Source: Biomphalaria glabrata
Lineage: Eukaryota; Mollusca; Gastropoda; Planorbidae
DNA: 64,000 nucleotides
Reading direction: 5' to 3'
Assembly: GCF_947242115.1 (NCBI RefSeq)
Contig: NC_074716.1
Span: 16,627,365 to 16,691,364 of the forward strand
Below the pieces are notes generated by a model. That model had not been told where the DNA came from and ran no database searches. It saw nothing but the letters and a program-made list of their open reading frames with translations. A program made the translations under genes and the position numbers. Below are positions 10,661 through 31,916 of this stretch, piece by piece. Position 1 is the stretch's first letter. Every line of letters starts with the position of its first letter.

Positions 10661-12296
10661 AAAATTCCTTTCATTTCACTTTTGCGCTTTTCTTAGAGTT
10701 AAATGTGGAATAGACCAAAAGATTGTACATTTCGGAAGTTTACAATGCAAGAAAACGCTTGGTCTCGTAGCTTACAGACCCACTAGCTGAGGAAGAGAGA
10801 AGGAAGGCGTGAACGTACATTTTGTTTGGAGGGGTAGGGGTAATGCCACTATTCAAAGTTTGAGAAACATTTGGGTAGGAGTAATGCCACTATTCAAAGT
10901 TTGAGAAACATTGTCTTAGGTCTGCTCCCTTCTTATTAGAAACGTTACCAACCTTGATATTGAAGGTTAGACAAAAATGTATATATCAGATATTTAAAAA
11001 CTGTTTCAGCTATTGAATCTTATTTGGTGAGAGTTACTCCTCCTAAATATAAACATTACTTGTGGACTAAATACAAACAATGTTGTTGTGACCCTACGTC
11101 ATCATATCCTGTTCAGTACTTTGGAGTCCATCTCTACCAAACTGTTGACTTGGTCTACTGCAGACATTCCAGCACTGAAACCAATCCGTTATGGAGGTAT
11201 AAGATAAACACTCTCAAGGTACCAACCAGAAGCTCTTTTACAATTTCTCAGACCTTCTTCTTTCCCAAGATGTGATTGAGATAGCCCTGTCGCCTTCAGC
11301 AACGTAAAAAATCTTTCATTCTTTTTTTTATCTGGAATAATGGTATACGCTTCCAGATCCTTGACCTTTTGACCAGGTCCAATCTACAAGAGCCCGTCCC
11401 TTCCCCTCCTACCTGTTTGAGCATTGAAGTATTGGCATTGAGCAGCACCATTCATCCAGGGGCACGACACATAAAGAGTTTCAACTTAGGAATAATGTCT
11501 ATAGACAACGTAGTTAAATCACAACTCTGTCGAATGCACAACAGTCCTTTACATTTGCCATTTTAAAATATTTTACCGTATTTTCAAGCGTAAATTTCTT
11601 CATGAGTTAAAAGTTTGGTACTTTCTTTCTTAAATAGTCTTCAAGATATAGCTATTAGCAAAAATGAAAATTGACAACAATATAGACTTATGGAAACCTA
11701 ATCAGATAGAAAAAATCAAATTGACATAGTAATTTAGAAAACTGAAAAAAAAAATCAATTACTAATTAACTCTCTTAGCAACTACTTACGATAAAAATCT
11801 ATTTATATTTAGTAAACAATATCCTATTCTATTTTCTTCAAATGTTCCAAAAATATTATTACTCTAAAATAAACAAGTTAAATACAAATACTTTAGAAGA
11901 AAATATCTGTGGGAAATATCCCCCAAATTGCAGCTATTTCTCTCAATAATGTATGATATATTTTCCTTTTACGATATAAAACAAATTAATTAATTATTAC
12001 CACTATTTAATTAAATAATATATTTATTGATTCATGTTTTGTTAAAAACAATGAATAATTGCGCAAATGGGAAGTGGGAGAAATAACGTGTAGAAAATGT
12101 GTACCAGACACAGACAGCAGAGTTAGTGGATAGAAGCTTGGCCAAAATGCTTCTTTCTAATTGAGAAATAAAAAAAAAATGAAACCAATGTTGGCCTAAT
12201 CTACAGATTATTCTCAAGCTTATTGTAATTCTACTAGTATAACATGTCTAATAGGCCAAACTTTTTAAAAAGTAAACAAGAACACACGATTACGTA
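10661..12296. other. Gene-free stretch with a 45-bp duplication
   Basis: TAATGCCACTATTCAAAGTT followed by TGAGAAACATT occurs twice in tandem at about 10832-10912. The sequence resembles a hAT element end, but no partner end was found. At 12070-12150 is GGGAGAAATAACGTGTAGAA followed by a CAGACA-rich run, a repeat end shared with 59485-59585. The rest is AT-rich with no gene seen. Confidence 0.45.
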
Positions 12297-12336
12297 TTTA
12301 TTTAGATCTACCTAAAAATGATCACTATCATAGATC

Positions 12337-12531
12337 AGAAGGTGTGGCTGAGTGGTTAAGCGCTTGGGTTCATGGGTTCGAATCTCGGTGAAGGCTGGGT
12401 ACTAGACTTGAGGAAAGTAAAGGCGGTTGGTGGTTGTGCTGGTCACACGTTAACCGTTGACCAAAAAAACATATGACATTAACATCGTCTGCTCTATAGA
12501 TCGCAAGGTATGAAAAGGGAATTCTACTTTA
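12337..12531 (+). mobile_element. tRNA-derived SINE, family 1, copy 2 (in TMEM45 3' flank)
   Basis: A box GTGTGGCTGAGTGGTTAAGC, B box GGTTCGAATCT, then GGTGGTTGTGCTGGTCACAC and a tail AGATCGCAAGGTATGAAAAG. It is shorter than the other copies because of an internal deletion after the B box. It sits antisense within the probable 3' UTR or flank of the minus-strand TMEM45 gene. Confidence 0.8.
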
Positions 12532-12673
12532 CTACTAGCGTGGATTAAGTTTTTTCCAGTAGATCTAAAATCTATAACAATCTAGTAAAAAAAAATATTC
12601 ATTAAACGGATTTTAAAAACGTTTTCTTGTAACATTGAAAAGCTTCAAGCCAATGTAGTAATGAAGTCTTGTT

Positions 12674-23092
<10,419 letters not shown>

Positions 23093-23164
23093 GATGCAAC
23101 TCGATCCTCACTGACGATTGTACCTTCTGTATAAAGATTTTTAGCCTTGATAAATAGTTTACCT

Positions 23165-23308
23165 GTTGAAGATATTGAAATGACTTTGCAGGACAAATAT
23201 GTTGAAGATATTGAAATGACTTTGGAGGACAAATATGTTGAAGATTGTTAAATGACTTTGGAGGACAAATATGTTGAAGATTGTTAAATGACTTTGGAGG
23301 ACAAATAT
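23165..23308. repeat. 36-bp tandem repeat, 4 units
   Basis: Four units of GTTGAAGATATTGAAATGAC plus TTTGGAGGACAAATAT, about 70 bp upstream of the TMEM45 start codon on the gene's 5' side. Confidence 0.9.
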
Positions 23309-23369
23309 ATTAGATCTATCTATTTGATGTCAATGACAATGCTCTTTAATGAAAAAGGCGACTGTATGT

Positions 23370-23572
23370 TGAAATGGGATATATGGCTAAGTATATTAGG
23401 CTACTAATCAAGGAGGAATTGAGACTCGATACTTGAGTCGAGCAGAAATGTGATTACTGAGCACCTAAGGCAGCTTTTTCCCAACCCACCCCCAACTGCT
23501 TCGCAAATGAAATTGGACCATAGAGCTGTGAGCAAGCTATAAATATGAAAGCTGCGTTAAATAAAAGCATTT
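23370..23572 (+). mobile_element. SINE-like repeat, family 3
   Basis: Contains TGAGCACCTAAGGCAGC, CGCAAATGAAATTGGACCAT, GAGCAAGCTATAAATATGAA and an AAATAAAAGC end. This body-and-tail layout is known to me from molluscan tRNA-SINEs. The A and B boxes are hard to see here, so the class is probable only. It lies in the 5' flank of TMEM45. Confidence 0.5.
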
Positions 23573-23737
23573 AAAAACAAGAAATAGACAAAAAAGATTT
23601 TTTTAACAAAGCTTATCTAAGGGAAAGAACCGCTAATTTATCTGAAAATAGCAGGGTTTAGCTTCCTGCCTGCTTTATATAACACAATTAACTAATCGAT
23701 TAACTGATTGGTTAAGTCATCGCCTATAAATAATTAT

Positions 23738-24990
23738 GAGATGAGAGAATGGGACATCTTGATGAGAGAATGAGACATCTTGATGAGAGAATGGGACATC
23801 TTGATGAGAGAATGAGACATCTTGATGAGAAAATGGGACATCTTGATGAGAGAATGGGACATCTTGATCAGAGAATGGGACATCTTGATGAGAGAATGGG
23901 ACATCTTGATGAGAGAATGGGACATCTTGATGAGAGAATTGGACATCTTGATGAGAGAATGGGACATCTTGATGAGAATGGGACATCTTGATGAGAGAAT
24001 GGGACATCTTGATGAGAGAATGGGACATCTTAATGAGAGAATGGGACATCTTGATGAGAGAATGGGACATCTTGATGAGAGAATGAGACATCTTGATGAG
24101 AGAATGGGACATCTTGATGAGAATGGGACATCTTGATTAGAGAATGAGACATCTTGATGAGAGAGTGGGACATCTTGATGAGAGAATGGGACATCTTGAT
24201 GAGAGAATGGGACATCTTAATGAGAGAATGGGACATCTTGATGAGAGAATGGGACATCTTGATGAGAGAATGAGACATCTTGATGAGAGAATGGGACATC
24301 TTGATGAGAGAATGGGACATCTTGATGAGAGAATGGGACATCTTGATGAGAGAATGGGACATCTTGATGAGAGAATGGGACATCTTGATGAGAGAATGGG
24401 ACATCTTGATGAGAGAATTGGACATCTTGATGAGAGAATGGGACATCTTGATGAGAAAATGGGACATCTTGATTAGAGAATGAGACATCTTGATGAGAGA
24501 GTGGGACATCTTGATGAGAGAATGGGACATCTTGATGAGAGAATGGGACATCTTGATGAGAGAATGGGACATCTTGATGAGAGAATGGGACATCTTGATG
24601 AGAGAATGGGACATCTTGGTGAGAGAATGGGACATCTTAATGAGAGAATGGGACATCTTGATGAGAGAATGGGACATCTTGATGAGAGAATGGGACATCT
24701 TGATGAGAGAATGGGACATCTTGATGAGAGAATGGGACATCTTGATGAGAGAATGAGACATCTTGATGAGAGAATTGGACATCTTGATGAGAGAATGGGA
24801 CATCTTGATGAGAGAATGGGACATCTTGATTAGAGAATGTGACATCTTGATGAGAGAGTGGGACATCTTGATGAGAGAATGAGACATCTTGATGAGAGAA
24901 TGGGACATCTTAATGAGAGAATGGGACATCTTGATGAGAGAATGGGACATCTTGATGAGAGAATGAGACATCTTGATGAGAGAATGAGAA
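23738..24990. repeat. 21-bp minisatellite, ~60 units, with higher-order repeat
   Basis: Unit GGGACATCTTGATGAGAGAA plus T. A marked unit pair (CTTGATTAGAGAATGAGAC or GTGAC, then GAGAGAGTGGGAC) recurs at about 24132, 24468 and 24825, spacings of 336 (16 units) and 357 (17 units). Because 21 is a multiple of three, several frames stay open on both strands (up to 313 codons, SHSLIKM repeats); these are not genes. The array lies upstream of TMEM45. Confidence 0.96.
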
Positions 24991-25059
24991 GTGGGAGAAA
25001 AAACGTGTTAAAGCGTAATAAGTTTTGTAACAAGGTTTGTGTGGGCAGCGTGGTCGACA

Positions 25060-25142
25060 TCGAATTTTCAATACGGACGGACTGACTGACAGACATACCA
25101 CACAAAACTAATAGCGGCTATTCCCCTTTTGAAGGCCGCTAA
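25060..25142 (-). repeat. GCGGCC-ended repeat, fragment D
   Basis: Read on the minus strand: TTAGCGGCC, a purine-rich block, GCTATTAGTTTTGTGTGG and a run of GTCAGTC. This is the terminal ~80 bp of the family seen at 7171, 26204 and 55403. It follows the 21-bp array directly. Confidence 0.75.
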
Positions 25143-26203
25143 AAATATCGGAAAACTAGGTAGCCCATCTTCTGGTATTATAATTAAAATTCACATATAA
25201 AGTTCTTGATGTATGTTCACTTTTCATCGAGTTGACTTTGAACACAAACGTTTCAAAGCATAAATGTACACATACGTTTGAATATAAGGATTTTATTCTT
25301 TTCTAAATGAATACACTGAAATTGCTTAACTTTTAAAAAGTAATAAAAAATTACCCTACCAAATATTACCTTTTTATTTATTAATTTTTTTATTTTTTTT
25401 TAGGGGGGGGGGCGAGGGGGAAGTACCAATTATTATCTGGAGGAAACAGATCTGGTGATTTCAAAGTTTAAATAAATGATTTGTCTTGTGGACATTTTTT
25501 AAGCCATGAATGTAAAATGTTAGGCTTGAGAATAGTTCAAATGTAGTACGTAATATCTCAACTGGAAACCAATTTATGTTTATCTGTTTCCACCATTGCA
25601 GTAACGGAGACGTACGCAGATATTTTTGTTGGTTCCATTTGTCCAAGTAAGCTACTGATAGATGACTTCATAACCTCAGATAGATAAATGATGAAATTAC
25701 TATGTAGAGACATACATTTTTAGATACGCTTAGAAAGGAATCAAAATCTTTTAGATAGTTGGGTTTAAAAGAGAAATAGAAATAATTTCAAACTTTAAAC
25801 AAAATAAAAAATGCACAAAATAAAAAACAAAAAACACCGAGAATATTAAAAGAAACACCAAGGTTTGAGTCTTATATTAAATAGTACATACACGAATTGG
25901 CATGAATCACTCGTACATACCCGAATTGGCATGAATCACTCGTACATACTGAACAGCTAAGATAAAACCCAATTCCATAAAGTCAATCTTCAGTAATCTA
26001 GATTGAAATGATCTCTCTCTACACGACTAAGATATCGGCTTATTGCCGAATTGAGAAGATTTCAACACAACAGGACCTAGCGCTAATCTTTGTGAAATAA
26101 AAGTTTAGATAGCAGATTACAACCAAATAAACAAATCGATTTATATGTATAGTGTAGGGCGATTAGATGTGAAATATAAATAGACATCTCTTTGTTAGCC
26201 CAT
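25143..26203. other. Gene-free AT-rich stretch
   Basis: A 31-bp triplet repeat (GAATTGGCATGAATCACTCG) sits at 25876-25950 and a G run at 25404-25412. No gene or element recognised. Confidence 0.5.
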
Positions 26204-27277
26204 TTTTAGCGGCCCCCGAAAGGGGAAAAGACGCTATTAGTTTTGTGCGAAATGTCTGTCCGTCTGTCCGTCCGTCCCGTTAAGATCTCTTAAACTAGAA
26301 AAGATATTGAAAATCCAACATCACAATATTTTAGACAATTCAAAGCTCTGATGCAACGGCTAATTTTTTTTTCGGAAAGCGAAAAAATCTAATTTTTAAA
26401 ATCAGTTACGCAAGCAGTTTTTTAAAGAGAAAAAGCTAATTAGTATGCATTATAAGTTTAACCTAAGTTAAAACGAATAGTATTCTTGTAAATGTCATTT
26501 TCGTGAACAAATTTTATTGCGGAATTGTCCTCTAATTTTCTTTTGTTGAGCATTTGAATAAGAGATTGAGTCTTTGCAAAACAATTACATCTATTATAAG
26601 ATTTCAGTTAGGCCAGGAGAGGCGCGGTAGCTGAGCGGTAAGGCGCTTGGCTTCCGAACCGGGGATCCCGGGTTCGAATCCTGGTGAAGACTGGGATTTT
26701 CAACTTTGGAATCTTTATGCGCCTCTGAGTCCACTCAGCTCCAATGGGTACCTGATATTAGTTGGGGAAAAGTAACGGCGGTTGGTCGTTGTGCTGGCTA
26801 CATGACACCCTCGTTAACCGTAGACCACAAAAACAGATGAACTTTACATCATCTGCCCTATAGACCACAAGGTCTGAAGGGGCCAAGCGCTTTACCGCTC
26901 AGCCACCGCGCCTCCCATGGCCTAACTGATGTCTTAAAATTGATCTATTTGTGCAATGTGATGTGGACAACAAAAAAAAAAAAGTTCACTTTACAAGATT
27001 ACTATTTGTTTTAAATTAGGTCTAACTTATAATGCATACTAATTAGCTTTTTCTCTTAAAAAACTTGCATAACTGATTTTAAAAATGAGATTTTTCGCTT
27101 TCAGAAAAAAAAAAAGTTGTCGTTGCATCATAACTTTGAATGGTCGAAAATATTGTGATGTCGGATTTTCAATATCTTTTCTAGTTTAAGAGATCTAAAC
27201 GGGACGGACGGACAGACGGACAGACATTTCGCACAAAACTAATAGTGTCTTTTCCCCTTTCGGGGGCCGCTAAAAAT
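26204..27277. repeat. 1.07-kb palindrome of GCGGCC repeat plus SINE head
   Basis: Left arm 26204-26650 and right arm 26881-27277 are inverted copies. Each runs from TTTTTAGCGGCCCCCGAAAG through GAAATGTCTGTCCGTCTGTC and GAAAAAGCTAATTAGTATGC to CAGTTAGGCCA, and then into the head of SINE family 1 (GGCGCGGTGGCTGAGCGGTA). The arms differ by scattered bases and one gap of about 70 bp. The spacer is the rest of the left SINE. Confidence 0.9.
26617..26880 (+). mobile_element. tRNA-derived SINE, family 1, copy 3
   Basis: The best-kept copy: A box GTAGCTGAGCGGTAAGGC, B box GGTTCGAATCC, GGTCGTTGTGCTGGCTACAT, and tail near ATAGACCACAAGGTCTGAAG. An inverted partial head (26881-26916) meets its tail, so it forms the centre of the palindrome. 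Confidence 0.88.
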
Positions 27278-27660
27278 GTGTGTGATATTTACATACAAAG
27301 TGTATTATTAGCCCTTATAAACAAAAATAAATGTTTTCTTTTAATTTTAACAGCTAGTTGACCAGAAAAAAACACCTTTAACTAATATTTATATTAGTTG
27401 TGAACATTTCTTGTACATTTTATAAATATATTTGACTTAGTGATACTGAAAATACATAAAAATCACCTTTCTTTGTTAACATATTGTAACATTGCCTCCC
27501 TTACATTTACGTAATTGTTTTATAATTGGTGTATTTTTATGAAAAAAATCATTTGCATAATTAATTTTATAAACTAAACATACCAAAAAAATGAATCACT
27601 TCCACGTGACATGTCTCAGAAAAATATTGAATGTTAAATGGCAAGAAAAAATATCGAAGT
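27278..27660. other. Unannotated AT-rich spacer
   Basis: No open frame, tandem array or element end recognised. Confidence 0.5.
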
Positions 27661-27663
27661 CAT

Positions 27664-28135
27664 TCAAAGAGCGTGTCTGCAAAGCATCCACACAATCCTG
27701 ATGCAGTTCCAGCTGCGATGTGCAGGAAACATCTGCAGAGTGGAAGACCGGCGAATACCTAAACTACTCCTGTATGGCCAATAAAGGGAATGAAAGTGCT
27801 CACAAGGTGGACAAAGAAAACGCTTTAGGGGCAACCTCAAAGCTTCTCTGAAAACCTTCAGCATTAGCCCAGCACCCGGCAGACAAAAGCACATGACACA
27901 GCATCATGGAGTAGCGCTGTGGAAACTGGCGCATAAATTGCTGAGGACAAGAAAACAGCGCTGCCAGAGAAAAAAAAGCAAAGGCAATTGACACTAGCTC
28001 CAGCTGGAATAACCTGCCCAGTGTGCAGCCGAACATTCTGGCTCACATAGGTCTCACTAGCCACATGAGGAGTCACAAAACCCCAGCGCAAAGCACTCAG
28101 CCCCCTGGATGACAACTTTAAAGAGGTCATCATCG
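27664..28135 (+). mobile_element. LINE C-terminal fragment with C2H2 remnant
   Basis: Plus-strand frames read ILMQFQLRCAGNICRVEDRR then IPKLLLYGQ, and later ITCPVCSRTF with a trailing H. This matches a widespread LINE C-terminus (QLRWAGHV.RM.D.RLPK.LLYGEL ... CP.C.R.F......L..H). Several stops and frame changes; no upstream RT domain remains here. Confidence 0.72.
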
Positions 28136-28156
28136 AACCACAATGGACGAACTAAT

Positions 28157-28158
<2 letters not shown>

Positions 28159-28197
<39 letters not shown>
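28159..28197. repeat. TA microsatellite
   Basis: About 19 AT dinucleotides, joining a segment that begins ATGGACGTAGCCAGG. That motif returns, inverted and slightly changed, near 30009. Confidence 0.95.
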
Positions 28198-28199
<2 letters not shown>

Positions 28200-28329
28200 G
28201 GACGTAGCCAGGGGAAGGGGAACACTCTGAAATGAAATGGAAACGGAATTCAGTGACTGATTTTTTGCTTTCATTTTGTTTATTTTAGGTGAGATTTTAA
28301 TGCTAAATCATCATTCACCACAGCACAGC

Positions 28330-29280
28330 CGATGGGGGTTTTGAGTTAGAAACCCTCTACCAGGGGCTTTGAGTTTACACCCCCCTACCAGAGGGTTTTG
28401 AGTTTAAAACCCACTACCAGGGGTTTTGCAGTTAAATCCCCCTCTTCTATAAACAAAATTTTTAAAAATGCAAACGACAATCCCCAAATTCCAAGGAAAC
28501 AGCTAAGGAAGATTTTGACTTTAAAACCGCCTCCAAAAATTACGATAAACCCCCCTCTCAATATAAAAAAAGCAAATTACACACTCAAAATTATATGAGC
28601 GTAACCAAAGGGGTTTTGAGATTAACCCCCACCCACCTCCAGTTGGAGTTTGAAGCTAAAAAGTACCTCTTTAATATAAAAAAAAAAGCAAACTACACAC
28701 TATAAATTCTATGAGCGTAGCCAAAGGGGTTTTGAGTTTAAAAAACCCCAGCCAGCGGGGCTTGAAGCTGAAAAATACCTCTTCAATATTTAAAAAAAAA
28801 AAAAAAGCAAATTACGCACTCAAAATGCTGAGTGTAGCCAAAGGGGGGTTTGAGTTTAAGGGTTTTGATACTAAAAAATACTTCTTCAATATAAAAAAAA
28901 GTAAATTACACTAAAATTCTTTGAGCGTAGCTAAGCTAATGAGGGGTTTTGAGTTTAAATCTACATCCTCCAGATGGCTTTTAATTTAAAACCCCTCCGG
29001 AAGGTTTTGAGTTTAAAATTCCTCTACAGAGCGTTTTGAGTTGAAAACCTTTCTCTTCAATATTATTTTAAAGCAAACTAGTCACCAAATTCTATGACCG
29101 TAGCTAAATGTGGTTTTGAATTAAAAAAAAAAAACTCCAGAGATTTTTTAGTTTAAAACCCCTCAACAGATGATTTTGACGATAAAAACTTTCCTTTTCG
29201 ATATAAAATCTAAAGCGAAATACAGTCATGTAATTCCAAGAGCGTAGTCAAGAGAGGTTACAAATTTCTACCAGTGGCTT
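28330..29280. repeat. ~115-bp degenerate tandem repeat
   Basis: Units contain CTATGAGCGTAGCCAAAGGG, GTTTTGAGTTTAAAACCCC, CTTCAATATAAAAAAAAGC and AATTACACACTCAAAAT. The ATGAGCGTAGCC marker recurs near 28595, 28711, 28828, 28921, 29090 and 29240. Heavily diverged; no gene. Confidence 0.75.
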
Positions 29281-29681
29281 GGCTCCATTAATAAAGTGTG
29301 AATAGTCATCTGCCGAAATTGAAGAACAATAAATGTGTCTCAACAAAGATGGCTAAGACGGTTTTTAGGAGTCAGTTATAGAAATCGGGTCTAAATCAAA
29401 GAAATCATATGTCGAACTGGGAGTCGAACCCTTAGTAAGGTTGTGACAGAGCGTCGCATGAGGTTTTGCGGGACATGTTTTCCGACAAAATGTATCACGC
29501 ATAATAAGAGTTGCGGAAACAGCTTGCCGGAAAATGCGCCGAACGGCGCGAGAGGGTCTAAGTCAGTAAGAATAGCATATTAGGTTTTTGAAATAAAACT
29601 TTTTAATAGCAAGATAATGCACTGTAGATACCTCAGAATATGCATTTTGTTGGCTTTCAATACCAGAAATAGTGCTCGGCG

Positions 29682-29722
29682 GCGGGGCGAAGCCCCGCGC
29701 GGGACCCCCTTGCTAGCAAGGG
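29682..29722. repeat. Twin GC-rich hairpins
   Basis: GCGGGGC-GAA-GCCCCGC (29682-29698) is followed 8 bp later by the perfect 16-bp palindrome CCCTTGCTAGCAAGGG. This is strikingly GC-rich against an AT-rich background. It resembles a rolling-circle (Helitron-like) 3' hairpin, but no CTRR end was found at the proper distance. Confidence 0.7.
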
Positions 29723-29824
29723 CGGGGAGTTTACAAGTTTTCCACTAATTCCAGGAAGAACTTATTCTTGGGCACAGTAAACGTCTTCCGAGGGGTTCAA
29801 ACGAAAGGGTAAGAATGTAATAAA

Positions 29825-29836
29825 GATTAATTATGT

Positions 29837-29875
<39 letters not shown>

Positions 29876-29990
29876 ATTATTTTCCTCCGGGGGGAGGGGG
29901 TGGCGGGATTCCCCCTCCCCCCCCCCGGGAGGAAAAAAATTATATATATATATGTGTGTGTGTGTGTACATAATAAATCTTTACCCCCCC
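29825..29990. repeat. Large inverted repeat of AC, AT and GC tracts
   Basis: The left arm reads ATTATGTAC, (AC)n, (AT)n, ATTTTCCTCCGGGGGG. The right arm is its mirror (CCCCCCGGGAGGAAA, (AT)n, (GT)n, GTACATAATAAATCT). Arms are about 75 bp with a spacer near 29901-29912, so a long hairpin is possible. Confidence 0.9.
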
Positions 29991-30037
29991 CCCCCCGAAA
30001 AAAATCCTGACTACGCGCCCATGATATATATATATAT

Positions 30038-30597
30038 TGTTATAAACCTGGTGGTGGCACAGACGGGGGTGGTGTGTGTGTGTGTAGTCAGCCAACGCCA
30101 ATCGCCCCAGGTCAGCGCTAGATGAGCGGTCGAGCGTGACGAGTTACGACGGTCAGCCGAGATGAGTTTCAACATGACGGTTCGGGAAGGATCGGCGTCG
30201 TGAACACAGCTCAAGAGCGTCACGAGAATTGTAGTCATCTGACCACCCAGAATGGTCGAGCGACGTTCTGTCCGATTCGAGAAGGCCAGTAGGGACCCTA
30301 TATAAAGAGCGAAGGTATCAGAGACCAGTCAGTCACAACTTCCCGATCTACAGTTCGTTACAACGGCTCAGTACAAGGCCAGTGAGAGACGAGACAGAGA
30401 GACCAGTGCAAGAGTTGATACGGCGGAGAGATATTTGTACAGTCTTGTGTTACGTGCTGCCAATTGTACAGTGTTGGCTGTTATTTATTGACATTAAACT
30501 ATTACGTTACTTTGAAGCCCAGAGTTGTCGAGTTCTTTAAGTTGGTGGTGTCGTTTGGTACCATTTGCAGCGAGCCTGGATAAGGAGATTCGTAACA
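30038..30597 (+). repeat. 5' LTR of the Gypsy element
   Basis: TGTTATAAACC to CGTAACA. It contains a CCCTATATAAAGAG TATA-like box at about 30296-30308 and ATTAAA near 30494. It is followed by a likely primer-binding site, TGGTGTCAGAAGTGGGA. Confidence 0.95.
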
Positions 30598-30621
30598 CTG
30601 GTGTCAGAAGTGGGATCTGCA

Positions 30622-31875
30622 ATGGCTACTACGAAAACGCTAGACCAACTCCTTGTGAAGGAACTGAGGCAAGAGCTCCGTAATCGAGATCTGAAGACGA
30701 GCGGAAACAAAGAAACCTTACAAGAACGCCTTCGGGAAGAACTGGTGAAGGAAAAAGAAGATCCGGACACATACCTTTTTGAAGTCGAACCGGACTTGCT
30801 GGGACAGATCGCCAGTAGCAAACAGGAGCAGATGGCAGCTGTTCGTGAGGAGATCGGTTCTATGCGAGAACAGATGAACTCGGGGCTAGAAAACACCAAT
30901 TCCAAGATAGACACGATGGACTCGGGAATCAAAACGGAGTTATTGGCAATGAACCAACGCATACATGCTGTGGAGGAGAGAATCACCAACATTGACGAGC
31001 AGATGAATCAGAGGGTCGACGCAGTGGAGAAGGCCATCGACGAAATGAAGCTACAAGCCCAACGCAAGCACACCAATGTACCAGAAGCAGATATGACAGC
31101 ATTTGTAACTGAAGTCTCCGCGAAAATGAAGCCCCCCGTATTTGATGGTTCCGTGTCCTGGTCAGTATACAAGAAGCAATTTGACGCAGCAGCCAAAGTT
31201 AACAATTGGAACAGTGAGGAGGAGAAAGCAACAGCCCTCGTGTTATCCCTAAGAGGAAAAGCCTCCGAATTGCTACAGTCTCTACCGAACCAGCAAGACT
31301 TCGCCGCCCTTGTCCAGGCTATGGAACTCCGATACGGGGATGAACATCTGCAAGAAGTATATCGTGTGCAACTAAAGACCAGACAACAGCGCCTCGATGA
31401 AACACTACAGGAGCTAGAGACAGACATCGAACGTCTCGCACATTTGGCCTACCCAACAGCCGCACAAGATTTTCTGGAAGTCATTATTACAGACGCCTTC
31501 ATTGATGCGCTTCGAGACCCCGAGTTGAAGAAAGCCACCAGAGTTAGTGGTAGACGTAAGGCCAGTGAAGCCCTCGTATACGCTCTCTCATATGAAGCCG
31601 CCAAAGACGCATCAGGGAGCACTCATCAAGGCCGAAAGTTGGAAGTCAAAGAGGAAGAATTTGCACAACTTGTGAGAAGGGTGACAGAGGCACTAGATGA
31701 ACGACGAACAAACCAGATACCAGAAAATCAACCTAGGGCTCCTGTACGATGCTGGAATTGTGGTGAACTTGGTCATATACAAAGAAGCTGCACTAGAAGA
31801 TTCCCACAAACTGGAACCCATTACAGATCAGAAAGGTATGCACGACCAAGTTCCCGGGGCTACCAGGGAAACTAG
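30622..31875 (+). CDS. gag: gag of the Gypsy element
   Basis: About 417 codons from the ATG just after the primer-binding site. The N-terminus looks like a SAP-type helix pair (LLVKELRQELRNRDLKTSG), followed by a coiled-coil region, a capsid-like core (KPPVFDGSVSWSVYKKQFDA) and a CCHC zinc knuckle (CWNCGELGHIQRSC). Gag and pol are in different frames, as is usual in Ty3/Gypsy families that use ribosomal frameshifting. A SAP-like gag N-terminus is less common than the knuckle. Confidence 0.9.
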   Translation: MATTKTLDQLLVKELRQELRNRDLKTSGNKETLQERLREELVKEKEDPDTYLFEVEPDLLGQIASSKQEQMAAVREEIGSMREQMNSGLENTNSKIDTMDSGIKTELLAMNQRIHAVEERITNIDEQMNQRVDAVEKAIDEMKLQAQRKHTNVPEADMTAFVTEVSAKMKPPVFDGSVSWSVYKKQFDAAAKVNNWNSEEEKATALVLSLRGKASELLQSLPNQQDFAALVQAMELRYGDEHLQEVYRVQLKTRQQRLDETLQELETDIERLAHLAYPTAAQDFLEVIITDAFIDALRDPELKKATRVSGRRKASEALVYALSYEAAKDASGSTHQGRKLEVKEEEFAQLVRRVTEALDERRTNQIPENQPRAPVRCWNCGELGHIQRSCTRRFPQTGTHYRSERYARPSSRGYQGN

Positions 31876-31916
31876 CACGCGCCGGCTTCAAGGGGCGGAA
31901 CCCGGCGACACAGACA

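Noticed and set aside
23738-24990. CRISPR-like array
   Set aside because: Direct tandem units with no spacers in a eukaryotic genome; it is a minisatellite.
26617-26690. tRNA genes at the SINE heads (3434, 12341, 26617, 60211)
   Set aside because: A and B boxes are present but the cloverleaf pairing is not kept, and each head continues into a shared non-tRNA body.
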